Of a stretch of DNA of 64,000 nt, positions 32,915 through 43,688 are shown piece after piece. The number at the start of each line of letters is the position of its first letter. Within the stretch, counting starts at the first letter, position 1. The notes under the pieces were generated by a model. It was given only the letters and a program-made list of their open reading frames with translations, had not been told where the DNA came from and did no database searches. The stretch covers positions 37,500,001-37,564,000 of the forward strand of contig CP136896.1 in NCBI GenBank assembly GCA_034359265.1, written 5' to 3'. Made by a program: the position numbers and the translations under genes. Source of the DNA: Canna indica (lineage: Eukaryota; Streptophyta; Magnoliopsida; Zingiberales; Cannaceae).

Positions 32915-35265
32915 TGTAATACCCTCAAATTTATAAAATTTTTATTTAATTATTTCAGCGAGATAATTTGGTCGTGCGCTAGGACGGGCCAAATGAAATG
33001 CCAGAGGGCATGATTTGAAGGTTGGCTTTTGCGCGCAACGTAATTAATTTATCTAGGTGTTATTAGTCATTAGATGAGTAGTTGGGTTCGGGACAAGTCT
33101 AGAGGTTCAAATAGAACTAGAATCGGACTTGTATTGGTCGAGATATGGCTCGTTTTAGACTTGACTTAAGTTAAGGGGCATTTTGATCTTTTGGCGAATG
33201 GGGTTTCTGTATTAAAACCTTTCTACACAGGGGCGCACGGCTCATAGCAGCAGCCGCACACCCCCTTGGGTGTTCAAGAGAAGGAGGAGGCGTGGGAGGC
33301 TTGGGACTGGAGGCGCACCTGAATTTTGTTAACGCGGGAGCGCGGAGAACCATCTTCCTTTCCAATTTCCTTCTCCAATGAGTGGTTTTTCTTGTTCCCA
33401 ATAGAGTTTTCTATTCAAGACAGCCACCCTGTGTTCGTGTTTTCCGAGATTTTTCTTGCTTCGTCATGATTTATCGAATGATAGATGTTTGGGTTGTCAT
33501 GTTTTTGCGATCCTTGTCTTCCAGTATGATTTATTCGGGATGGCAGCCCATAAGGGCAAGCCGAACCTTACATAGAGGAGTAGCCTTTGTGCTCGACTGG
33601 GTTTGGATAGATTACACACCCTACTCGTCGTGCAAATTGAATACTCAAAGAGGAGGACAAGGGGAAAGAAAGGCCGACCGCATAGGGTACCCTGCGGCAA
33701 GGGTGAAGCAGGTTGGTTTAAAGCCATGAAAATTCATTAAATAAATTCTTAGAAATTCCAGATTTATTCCTTATCTCATTGGGTCGGTTACATTAGAACT
33801 ACCCTAGAGATTAAGGGTAGGCCGAGTAGGGGTGTTCTCGTAATTTTAGAGACAACTACAACACTGTAGGTTCTTGATACACCTTGACATGATATTATAC
33901 ATTCTACGATGATTATGAGAAATAATTGTAGGGACACATGTATGTGAATCCTTGGGATACACCCTACACCTTAAAGATAATACTGTAGAATATGAAGTAT
34001 TGGAAAAGCGGTACAGATGTGATTTATTTATTTAGCATGGAATTTACTTTGGTTAAATTTCTGGTTAAATTTACTTTCGGAAAAATATATAGTTAAGGAT
34101 AGAGACATGATATGCACATATAGGCCGATTCCTATAGGATTCTGGGTTTATCTTGAAAGCTTGCATAATTATCCACATGTTTTACAGCATAAAATTGTAG
34201 ATAAATTCATGAAAAATCAGTTTGGTTATTGTATTTATATTATTATTTTTTGGTAGAATTCATGCTTTATTTAATTTCTGTTCGGGTTTATATGTTTGCT
34301 TCTACGGTTTGCAATGTCAAGCAGGGCTTGTTATACCCAATAAGGAATTTGTTTTGTATATTCTATGCTTGTGGATATTATATATATGAGATCCTTGGAA
34401 TGTGATTCAATGACATGTGAGTTCCTCCACTAGAGGACTGGATCCTGGTTCGAGGCTGAGACGGGCAGGTACATGCGGATAAGCAGTGTGGTTTTCCCCA
34501 GGCGTGGGATTTTCTTATTTGCCATGTTGATGATGTTGTATCTATTACTTGCCTATGATGTGTCTATGTTGTATTGTGCTTGGCTGGTTTCGACCTAGTG
34601 GACCATGTATTAGCTATCTTGATCAACTAGTGGTGCATGCAGATCAGATAGTGTGTCAGGTGAGCCACGCCGACGGACAGCCCCCGGAGTGCCTTAGTGG
34701 GAGGGTCGTGACACCCACTGGATTATATTTCTAGGTTATCCCAGGTGACTCATGTGAGGGTCGCTAGTCTTGACTAGCCAAATGACCCCTGAATATCAGC
34801 ATGACGAAGATTGGTGCAGGGCGTCAGATTGCATAGAATGCATGAATGTTTATGATGCAATTTGTTTTTTTTTATATGATGATTAGGGTGGGATCAAGGA
34901 TGAGCCACTCACTGAGTTCTTGTGAACCCACCCTCACTTTATTTACTATTTTATTTACAGCTCCAGAGCAGTATATGTACTGAAGCACATGAGGCGCAGC
35001 TGGGGTAGCGAGCTCAGGGCGTGGATCTCATGAAAAGAGTCGTAGTAGAGTCTAGGACAGTATTTCATTTGGTGTATTAAGACATGGTGTACTTGGATAT
35101 TCATTTTAGCATTCAGGACTTGTTCATTTCATTACTTATAATATATCTATCTTTGCATTTGCATGATTGTATATTTTATTTCCGCATTGGTTGTCACGTA
35201 TAGTAGGCTTCGAGGTACAGTCATGTACTCTGACCGGTCACATGACTCTGGTATTTTGCCGTGAG
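32915..35265 (+). mobile_element. 5' LTR of a dismembered Tekay-like gypsy element
   Basis: It starts TGTAATACCCTCAAATT and shows the family-wide end signature ('gaccggtcacatgac') at 35233-35250, but its last bases are altered to 'ttttgccgtgag' and no primer site follows. Gag sequence begins almost at once, so the junction was deleted. A weak acceptor (tttacag, ending about 34960) and a degenerate donor (aatgagtgg, about 33377) match the positions of the intron signals in the sister LTRs. Confidence 0.78.
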
Positions 35266-35561
35266 GTGATCCCAGGAGGAGTCCCTTACTTGAAGTTCGT
35301 CAAGATGAGGCCACTGGAGTTTACCAGTACATACCTGAAGGTCGAGGCCACCACCTTGTTAAATGACTGTGCTGAACTATGTGACATCTTTGAGTATACT
35401 CATGAGGCTATGGTTCAGATGGTGGGACTACAGTTGAGGGGACTAGCCAAGGAGTGGTTCCTTTCTTGGAAAGCGCGTAGGGGGACGACTGCACCACCCC
35501 CTACCTGGATTGAGTTTAAAGAGGCTATAGTGGAGAAATACTTACCCCGGAGTGTTTGTGA
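35266..35561 (+). pseudogene. Gypsy gag, N-terminal part
   Basis: The reading frame gives FEYTHEAMVQMVGLQLRGLA, then KEWFLSW and WIEFKEAIVEKYLPRSV, the standard retrotransposon gag core of Tekay-like gypsy elements. It breaks off at 35561, where a TGTTGG element begins after the target bases TGTGA. The next gag residues are found intact at 47351 onward, after the second TGTGA. The very N-terminus is missing with the primer site. Confidence 0.88.
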
Positions 35562-36799
35562 TGTTGGCCTAAGGTTTTCAACCTTGGTCTTAATCTTGGT
35601 TATGATGATAACAAACATGGAACTAATGATTTCATCTAGAATTATTTCCAAGTTTCATATCGGTTAGCGCACGACGTCCACGATCAGAAATATCGGAGAA
35701 ATTATAAAATCGGAAGGACGTTGGTCGACGTGCTCAGATTCATCAGGAAGATAGAGTTTAGGTTTAGGGTGTCTAGATAAATTGTAAAATCCTCATTATG
35801 ATGGAAAGACCCTTAAAGAACCAAACTCGTAATCCGAAACCCCGATCGAAGAAGAACCCGACTGAAACTAAATGTGAAAGTATAGGTACCATGTGCAAAG
35901 TACCGCTCGTCCGGTAGACCGGCACATCGATCGGCGATCGACCGACGAGCGATAACGGTTCTAGTTCGAGCCGTTGAGTAATGTTTTACCTGAGCCCACT
36001 TCATGGCTCTATAAATATTGATGTCCCAGCCTTCCTTTCATCTTCTTATTCACTCCTAACCATCTTGAGCCATCTTGTGGTCATTCCTAAGCTTTATTGA
36101 GCCAATTCTTGTGGAAACCCTAGCTTTGATCTCTCATATCTTTGATTGAGCCTTACCTTCATTGTTTCATCATCGAAGACATCAAGAGGAAGCTAGGAAT
36201 CTTGTTGCGCAACTAAGTACTTTATTGTTTGATTTATTGCATCAAGAGGAAGCTTTGATCTCTCATAAGTATTGCTCCATGTTGTTACTTTCGTTGTATT
36301 TGAGTTTGTGTTAGACCTAGAGTGTAGGTCTTGAGATTGAGTGGTAGCCTTGGTGTTTGAGGCTTAAATTCACCGGTGTAAACTTAGTTTGCTAGGATAA
36401 GTTCTTGTTGTCCTTAGGTTTGAGGTGGGAGAGTGCTCTCGGTAGGAAGACGGAGACTTTCGGGTGTGGAAGTGTCTTCGGTGTGAGAGCGGAGACTCTC
36501 CGGTGAAAACATCCTCGTTGTAAAGGAAATAAGATAAGCCAGTAAAGTTAGTTTGGAAATCTTAAGCCGGGTGCTTAGGTAGTGGAGTAGGTATTGAGAT
36601 CGAACCACTATAAATCATTGTGTTAGCATTGTTATTCTTGTTTGTATTAATTGCTTTATTATTAATCGCTTCCACATTTAGTCGTTAAATTGATAACTTG
36701 CCTAAGTAGTTTAAGAAAAGATTAAAATCAGAATTAGGCGAAAAGATTTAGTTAATACACTATTCCCCCCCCCCCTCTAGTGTGACCATTTCACCAACA
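35562..36799 (+). mobile_element. 5' LTR of the inserted Sirevirus-like element
   Basis: 1238 bp, from TGTTGGCCTAAGG to TTTCACCAACA. A palindrome cluster (GATCGACCGACGAGCG region, 35905-35955) is shorter than in other copies. The TATA box is CTATAAATA (about 36009). A run of C residues sits near the end (about 36766-36776). Confidence 0.9.
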
Positions 36800-36801
36800 T
36801 T

Positions 36802-36813
36802 TGGTATCAAAGC
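36802..36813 (+). other. Primer-binding site, initiator tRNA-Met type, one mismatch
   Basis: TGGTATCAAAGC follows the LTR end by two bases. One base differs from TGGTATCAGAGC. Confidence 0.85.
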
Positions 36814-36867
36814 AGATCGTAGATTGAGATTTCACCATCTCATCTACATTGTTTCTTGATTCGGAAA

Positions 36868-36962
36868 ATGACACTAGAGAGTTTAGCATCTTCACCTCCT
36901 AGGTTCGATGCCTCGAACTTTGGTCTTTGGAAATATAGGATGTACACATATTTAAAGACTAA
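36868..36962 (+). pseudogene. Sirevirus-type gag, piece 1
   Basis: From ATG 36868 the frame reads a copia gag start similar to the copy at 11494 (PPRFDASNFGLWKYRMYTYL). It is broken at 36962 by a MITE flanked by TAA. Confidence 0.85.
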
Positions 36963-37612
36963 GGGCCCGTTTGGTAAAATGTATAGTACTAGCCAGTATA
37001 GTACTAGTCTGTATTGACTAACCTATATAGTACTAGCATGTATTGTACTATTATTATATGGTGTTTGATGCACGCATGTACTAGCCTGTATAGTACTAGC
37101 CTGTATGGACTAAGTTATATTGACTAACATGTATAATATAATATAATATAATACAATATAATATAATATAATATAATATAATATAACATAATATAATATA
37201 ATATAATATAACATAACATAATATAATATAATATAATATAATATAATATAATATAATATAATATAATATAATATTATATAATATATATTATATAATATTT
37301 AATATATTATAATAATATAATATAATATAAAAATTATATAATATATTTTATCATTAAAAATATTTCATAAATTAAAATTATTTTTAAAATATATTTTTAT
37401 TATTTTTTAATTTTTGGCCGGGGGTAAAATGAGTATCCAAAATATTGAAGGTTCTAGTGCAGGTTAATGAAGAGTTTTGGGAGATTACTAATACAACTTA
37501 TGGTAGTGGGATACTATTTTTAGTGCAGGTATTAGTTAATACCCTTCCCAAATACTGTATAGTATTATCCTAATACTATACAGGAGGCTTATATAGGGTA
37601 CCAAATGGGCCC
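36963..37612. mobile_element. Tourist-like (PIF/Harbinger) MITE with TAA duplication
   Basis: The ends GGGCCCGTTTGGTA and TACCAAATGGGCCC form 14-bp terminal inverted repeats with one mismatch. The flanking TAA (36960-36962, 37613-37615) is the usual 3-bp duplication of PIF/Harbinger elements. The insert splits a gag frame that resumes at 37616, in register with the related gag at 11640. The interior contains repeated 'tagtactagcctgtat' words and a large ATAAT-type microsatellite. There is no transposase. Confidence 0.93.
37129..37335. repeat. ATAAT-type pentanucleotide microsatellite inside the MITE
   Basis: About 200 bp of nearly pure TATAA/ATAAT units with occasional C substitutions (atacaatat, ataacataat). 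It probably expanded after the MITE inserted or within its master copy. Confidence 0.9.
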
Positions 37613-37615
37613 TAA

Positions 37616-38079
37616 AGGATTTGGTGTCCTTAACATGTTAACATTAGAATTCATTGAATCTAAGGTTGACATGCATGCTTGGAGTGAACTTGACAAGAGA
37701 ATGTTTAAATTCAATGGAGGTGCCATGAATTGCATACTTTGCACCTTACCAAATGACATTCTTAAAAAAGTCATGCATTGCTCTACGGCTTTTGATTTAT
37801 GGGCTAGTTTGAATGTTTTATACGATCATACTAAAATTGAAGAAAATGGTACATTTAATGAAGGTGGTGATGACAATGGTCCTTCACCTATCTCTATTCT
37901 TGGTTTTGATGCCCATAGCTCTTCTAGTCAAAGAAGCAACTCCAAGAGCCGAAAAAGAAAGGTATTTTGTCATGCAGGTAAAGAAAAATTGCCCTAACAT
38001 GAAGAACAAAGCAAGTAAGAGGTCAAGTGCTTCCACCTCCACATCTCACTCACTTGAAACACCCTCTAGTCATGACTAT
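37616..38079 (+). pseudogene. Sirevirus-type gag, piece 2
   Basis: It continues piece 1 with GFGVLNMLTLEFIESKVDMH and then VMHCSTAFDLWASLNVLYDH, matching 11590-11810. The first zinc knuckle is broken: CHAGKEK jumps to NCPNMKNKASKRSS, an out-of-frame deletion of the middle of the knuckle near 37985. The piece ends in SHDY at 38079, where a gypsy LTR is inserted between ACTAT repeats. Confidence 0.87.
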
Positions 38080-39170
38080 TGTAATATCCTAGATATTAAT
38101 ATTTAATTCTATTATTATTTGTAATTGTCAACCTAGCGGGCTAGTTCAAGGTCGAGCCAAATCGACTCATGCTCCGGTGCGAGCTTGCGAGCTCGAGTAA
38201 GTAGGAATTTGAATTATGGGGTTTCTTTTCTTGGTTAGATAAATTTATTTAATTATTATGTTGCTTGTGCATGATTATTAAACTGTGTCGCATTTGGGTG
38301 TGCATATATTGGATGCTTATGTGGAGAGTGGGGTTAGATTGGGTTTAATTAAGCTTAGTCGGGTTAGCGGATTTGGATTCGGCTCGAGGCGGATGCAGGT
38401 TGCTAGGGTTGAGGGCTTGGGGAGGCATCTATAAATTTTTCCCCTAGGGCTAGACGGCTCCCTATTGGAGCCGCACCAGCCATCTTGAGAGAGGAGAGGA
38501 GCCGCCGAGCAGGAGCCAAGCTGCCCCTCCCCATCTCTCTCTCTTGGAGCCACCGAGCCAAAGAGCCAGCCGCCTGAGCCGAGCCCCCTCCTTCCCCTCT
38601 TCCCTTCTCTTGGAGCCGAGCAGAGAGGAGCCACCCAGCCAAGCCGAGCCGCCCCTCTCCCTCTTCCCCTTTCTTGAAGCCGACGGCTTGGAGTGGAGCC
38701 GCTGCCCCCTTTTCCCCCGTGTTTGAGCCGAGCCGCAACCTTTTGGAGCCGGATTCGGAGGCCGCCAATCGAGAATTCTCCTCGTAATCTTTCTTCCTAT
38801 TCAAGTTAGTGGATCTTCCCTCCCCTTTTCCATGGTTTCTCGTATTTTGAGCCTTGTGAGCCGTTCTTGAATTCGGATATCTTTGGGAGCCATTTTCCGT
38901 TAACTTTCAAACTTTCGCCATTCCTTTTGATTGCCATGTAAGAGGAGGCCCGAAACCCACCCCCACCCCCCCTCCCCCTAAGGGGCTCGGCAACCCTAGG
39001 ATGACCCTAGGGGTGCTCGGCCAAGGTGGGAACAAGGGTGCCCTCAACATGTTCGATGAAATGCCTAAGTGGGGTTTCTTGTGTGTTCTTGAGATCTTTA
39101 CATTCAATCGCTTATCAAATTAGGTTCCTATATGTCAAGCATGCTTTGTAATTAATCTGTGATTTGAGTC

Positions 39171-39221
39171 CTTAATTTTCTTTTTTTGAAATTCGAGGAT
39201 GAATTTTTTTTTAGGGTGGAT
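39171..39221 (+). other. Relic polypurine-tract region of a gypsy element
   Basis: It contains 'ttcgaggatgaattttttt' and then TTAGGGTGGAT just before TGTAATATCC. The reading FEDEF and a purine-rich tract directly before the 3' LTR are typical of the end of Tekay-like elements. It shows that 39222-41954 is a 3' LTR whose own 5' LTR and body were deleted. Confidence 0.7.
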
Positions 39222-41954
39222 TGTAATATCCTATATATTAATTCTAATTTCTATTTATTGTGTGTGTTTGCTAGCCTTGCAGACTAGTTCGAGGTCGACC
39301 CGAGTCGACTCATGGTCCAGTGCGAGCTTGCAAGCTCGGGTAAGTAGGAATATGAGTTATAGAAATTTTGCTTGCAAGTTTAATTCTATGTGGTGTATGC
39401 ATGATTGTTTAATTATGTTGCATGTGGATGTGCGTATGTTTATTGCTTGTATTTTATCATGGGATTAGAATATGATTAATTAAGTTAGTGGGTGCGGGTT
39501 CGGCTTGAAGTGGATGCGGGTTTGATAAAAGGGTTTATTGGAGTTAGGGTTGAGGATGGAGTATAAAACACCCTCCCCTTGGCTTGCGGCTCCCTATTGG
39601 AGCCGCACAAGCTATTTGAAGAAGAGGAGCCGCCAGCCAGTCGCCCCTCTCCTTCCCCTTGGAGCCAAGCCTCCGGGTCTTCCTCTCCTCCTTCCTTCCC
39701 TTGGGAGCCGAGCCGAGAGGAGCCGACTTGAAGCCGAGCCAACCCTTCTCTCTTCCTCTTTCCCACTGTTCAAGCCGGCAGCTTGATGTGAGCCACCGCC
39801 CCTTTGTTTCCCCTTCTTGAGTCGAGCCGCCGATTCTTGAAGCCGAATTCGAGGGCCGTTGTCCGGGATTTCTCCTCTCATCATCCTTCCTATTCGGGTG
39901 AGTGGTTTTACCTCTCCTTTCTCGAGTTCTTTCTTGGTTTTGAGCCGATTTGGGCGTTTTCTTGATTCTTGTGTTTTCTTGCCGAATCATGGGTTTTGAT
40001 TGCCGTGTTCTTGTGCCGATTCATGGGAGGAGGGCCAAGACTCTCCCTTTGTGGCTCGGCAGCCCTAGGTTTACCCTAGGGGTGCTCGACCAAGGGTGAA
40101 TCAAGGGTGCCCTCAAGGTGTTCAACAAAATGCCCAAGTGAGAGTTCTTGTTTTTCTTGAGGTCTACATCTTGAGTTGCTTGCCTATTTAAACTCTTGGA
40201 TTGTTGTGTATGCTTTAGATTTAAATCTGTGATTTTTTTTAATATATCATGTGTTCAAAAAATAAGATTTGATCTTGAAGCAATGAGTGTTCTTGATATA
40301 AGATTCTTGATCATGTAATTTAATTCTTGTTTGAAGATTGCTTTGATTAATGAAATCATGACTTGGTTCTTGAGAAGTTTTGCCTCAATGATATGATTCT
40401 GTTTGTTGATAATTAAGGAATTTAATTCTGTAATTTTTGGATTTAATTACCTTTATTGTGTTGAAACTCAATTAGGCTGAAAACTGCATGCTGAATTATT
40501 TGTTTTAGAGCTGATTTTTAAATCCTATTTGTAATGAGCATAGTTTACTGAACATAGTCGTGTAACCTATCGTTTTGACTAGAAAATATAGTTTGGAAAT
40601 ATAGGACACACTCTGGAGACCAGATTCGGGTTAGATACATCAGTTTCGGGCACAACAGTAAGCTAAAACAAAACCCTAATCTTGGCGATTTAAATTTTAA
40701 TTGCATCATTAAAATTGGGCAAAGGGATAGCATAATCTGTTATGAACCAACAAGTAAAGTTTATGCATGAAATAAAACCACACAGGTGTATGACATTACG
40801 AGTCTAGGAGTTGGGGTCGGGTACTGGAGTGTTGAGATGCTTTCCAATAAGGACACCCCTAAGACACCGTAGGAGAGACTTGACTTAGGTCTTGTTGCGT
40901 CATATCTTTATGAATGGCGGAGAGGCTCGTTGAGGAGCCGAATTGCGGGCTGGGCCCGGGAGATTGGTTGGCTAATTCCCAATCTGTGGAACAAGTTCGA
41001 ATGAGTTAAACTGATTGTTCTGGTTTGACCTTGTGGGATAAGTTTGGAGGGCCTACCCGATTATCCCTGAGGTGATTTTAAGGAATAAGTTCGGAGGGCC
41101 TATCCGATTATTCCTGTGATATCTTAAAGGAGTAAGTTCGGAGGGCCTACCCGATTACTCTTGTGATATCAAAAAGGGGCAAGTTCGGATGGGCGAATCT
41201 CGATTGTCCCTTCGCGTCTCGTGGAGCAAGTTCGGAGGGCCTTCCCGATTGCTCCCGAGTTTCTTTATACTAGGATAAGTTCGGAGGGTCTTCCTGATTA
41301 TCCTAGTATGTGTTGTTGCCTTAGGGCATGGTAGGCTTAGGCCTGTTGATCTTCACCGTTTGGGTGTTGGCTGCTTTCGAGCAGGTGGTGGCCAGATGGC
41401 CTATTAGCTGGTCATTTCCTTGTGACATTTTCCTACTTGAGTCAGGAGTTTTGCTTTATGCATCCTATTTATGATTGTTTTTTTGTGGGGGTTGGTAGAA
41501 TTGCTTACTAAGTTCTTTTGAACTCACCCGTTGTTGTTATTTTATTTTGCAGAGTCTGACCAGTGAGGTGGGCTGGAGCACTTGGCGTGGCTGGAGGGCA
41601 GAGGAGCTACATTGATCTCATAGCAGTCCTAATTAGGGGTCGTAGTCGAGATTTGGTAGTTTGTCATGCACTTATGTTTCAGTGTTTTGGAGTTGTAGTC
41701 CCTTTGGGGACATTTATATCTTTATTTCAGATTTGATTGTAATTGAACAGTTGAACTTGTTTGTTATTTCCGCACATTATTATTTTGCTAAAATTACTTA
41801 TAATGATTTCTGGTTTGGTTTTTCATTTGAAATAAAACTCGTTATTTCTTTTCTGCTATGTTTTATTGTTCAGTTGACATGTGCATGGTTTAGACTGTGG
41901 GGTATAGGCATGTATACCCTGGCCGGTCACGTGACCCTGAGTTGGGGCGCGACA
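39222..41954 (+). mobile_element. Complete gypsy LTR of the TGTAATATCC family
   Basis: 2733 bp, from TGTAATATCC to GGGCGCGACA. A TATA-like element (GTATAAAACACC, about 39561) precedes a pyrimidine- and 'gagccg'-rich leader. A donor ttcgg|gtgagtgg (39898) and an acceptor ttttgcag|ag (41552) bound a predicted 1655-bp intron. Within it lies a 7-unit covarying hairpin array (40988-41306). The short inverted repeat AGTTCTTTTGAACT (about 41511-41524) precedes the acceptor by about 25 bp. Confidence 0.88.
40988..41306 (+). repeat. Seven-unit covarying hairpin array, inner gypsy LTR
   Basis: Each unit is a 7-base left arm, a core close to gttcggagggcctacccga, and a 7-base right arm. Arms are GGAACAA/TTGTTCT (40988, 41015), GGGATAA/TTATCCC (41035, 41061), GGAATAA/TTATTCC (41082, 41108), GGAGTAA/TTACTCT (41129, 41155), GGGGCAA/TTGTCCC (41176, 41204), GGAGCAA/TTGCTCC (41223, 41249) and AGGATAA/TTATCCT (41272, 41298). 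Most substitutions in one arm are matched in the other, or leave a G-U pair. Confidence 0.9.
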
Positions 41955-42740
41955 AGATATAACTCATGTTTTACAAAGTTAAGATTTTGATATTGATGTC
42001 ATGTGTGTTGTTGAGATGGATTCTTGATCATGATGCTTGATTCTTGATTAAAGATGATGTTGATGCTTATTAGCCTTGTTTAATAAATAGGAAAGTTGTG
42101 AGATTTATTTCAAGATTAGTATTCTATTTTGATGATAATTAGGATCCTAATTTCTGTGAATTTCGGATTTATTTTCATGATATGCTGAAAACTCAAACTT
42201 GCTGGAATTTCTTGCTGGAATTTCTTGCTGAAATGATGATCTAGGGCTAATTTTGAAAACGTTGTTGTGATGAGTGTAGTTTACTGAACATAGTCGTGTA
42301 ACCTATTATTTTGACCAGAACACATAGTCCGGAACCAAAGGATACACTTTAGAAGTAAGATTCGACTTGGGTTCACTAGTTTTTGGCTCAACAGTAAGCT
42401 AAAACAAAACCCTAAAACAAAACCTTAATCTTGGTGATTATAATTTTAATTGCATAATTAGAATCCACAAGGGGCAGCATAATCTGTTGTGGACCAACAA
42501 ATAAAGTTTATGCATGAAATAAAACCTCACAGATTTATGATGTTACGGTCTAGGGGTTGGGATTGAGTATTGAGTGTTGTAACATTCCCAATTAGGGCAT
42601 CCCTGAGACACCGTTGGAGACACTTGACTTAGGTCATGATTGTGCCATATATTTATGAATGTCGGAGGGGCTCGGCTTAGGAGCCGAATTGCGGGCTTGG
42701 CCCGGAAGGTTGGATGACTAATTCCCAACTTGTATTTAAA

Positions 42741-43071
42741 GGAATAAGTTCAGATGGGCGAATCCCGATTATTCGTACGTTATCTCTTTTGGGACAAGTT
42801 CGGATGGGCAAATCCCGATTGTTCATGTGCTTCATCGTGGAACAAGTTCGGACGGGCAAATCCCGATTGTTCCCAAGTTTCTTTCATTGAATAAGTTCGG
42901 ACGGGCAAATCCCGATTATTCCTATGATATCTTAAAGGGACAAGTTCAGACGGGTAAATCCCGATTGTTCCTCCGCGTATCATGGAGCAAGTTCGAACGG
43001 GACAATCCCGATTGCTCCCGAGTTTCTTTATATTATGATAAGTTTGCATTGGTCAATCCCGATTATCCTAG
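42741..43071 (+). repeat. Seven-unit covarying hairpin array, outer gypsy LTR
   Basis: Same design as 40988-41306, with core close to gttcggacgggcaaatcccga. Arms include GGAATAA/TTATTCG, GGGACAA/TTGTTCA, GGAACAA/TTGTTCC, TGAATAA/TTATTCC, GGGACAA/TTGTTCC and GGAGCAA/TTGCTCC. The last unit is TATGATAA with TTATCCTA. A few pairs are lost, as expected for decay. Confidence 0.87.
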
Positions 43072-43688
43072 TATGTTTTGTTGCCTTAGGGCATGGTAGG
43101 CTTAGGCCTGTTGTTCTTCACCGTTTGGGTGTTGGATGCATTCGGGTATGTGTGGCCAGATGGCCTATCAGCTAGTCACACCCTTGTGACCTTTCTTGCA
43201 TGTGCCAGATGTTTTATCTCAATGCTATATATCTGTGTTTGGTTTCTCGTGGGGGTTGGTAGAATCGCTCACTGAGTTTTTTGAACTCACCCATTGTCAT
43301 TTTGTTTTGTTTTGCAGAGCCTGACCGGTGAGGTGGGTTGGAACACTTGGCGCAGCTGGAGGGCAGAGGAGCCACATTGATCTCATAGCAATCCTAGTTA
43401 TGGGTCGTAGTCGAGTCTGTAGTAGTTTTGTCATGAACTTGTGATTTGGTGTTTTGGAGTTGTAGTCCCGTGAGGACATTTATGTCTTTTATTCAGATTT
43501 CATTTGTTAAAGTATACAGTTAAACTTTGATTTATTATTTCCGCCCTTTACTATTTGATAAACTTATATCAAATCTGGTTTGGTTTTTTTTTTCCTTTTG
43601 TAATAAAACTCGTTACATTCTTTCCGCGGGGTATAGGCACGCATACCCTAGCTGGTCACGTGACCTTGAGTTGGGGCGTGACAACTAT

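Larger units (their letters stand above)
38080..43683 (+). mobile_element. Gypsy LTR (TGTAATATCC family) with ACTAT duplication, itself invaded
   Basis: The outer ends TGTAATATCC (38080) and GGGCGTGACA (43683) are flanked by perfect ACTAT repeats (38075-38079, 43684-43688) within gag. The outer LTR is split at about 39170: its left part (38080-39170) and right part (41955-43683) are collinear with a complete LTR of the same family lying between them (39222-41954). The best reading is a solo LTR that received a related element, of which only a polypurine tract and 3' LTR survive. The right part holds a 7-unit hairpin array (42741-43071) and an acceptor ending at 43317. Confidence 0.88.

Noticed and set aside
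37129..37335. AT-rich tract as a replication origin or scaffold-attachment region
   Set aside because: It is a pentanucleotide microsatellite inside a MITE. Nothing specific supports an origin.
38403..38804. Minus-strand open frames rich in glycine, serine and arginine
   Set aside because: They mirror the pyrimidine-rich 'gagccg' leader of the gypsy LTR. The same pattern recurs at 39544-39990 and 61377-61735, so it is compositional.
40988..41306. Hairpin array as a CRISPR array
   Set aside because: The units are palindromic with variable arms and a constant core, the reverse of constant repeats with variable spacers, and the context is a plant LTR.
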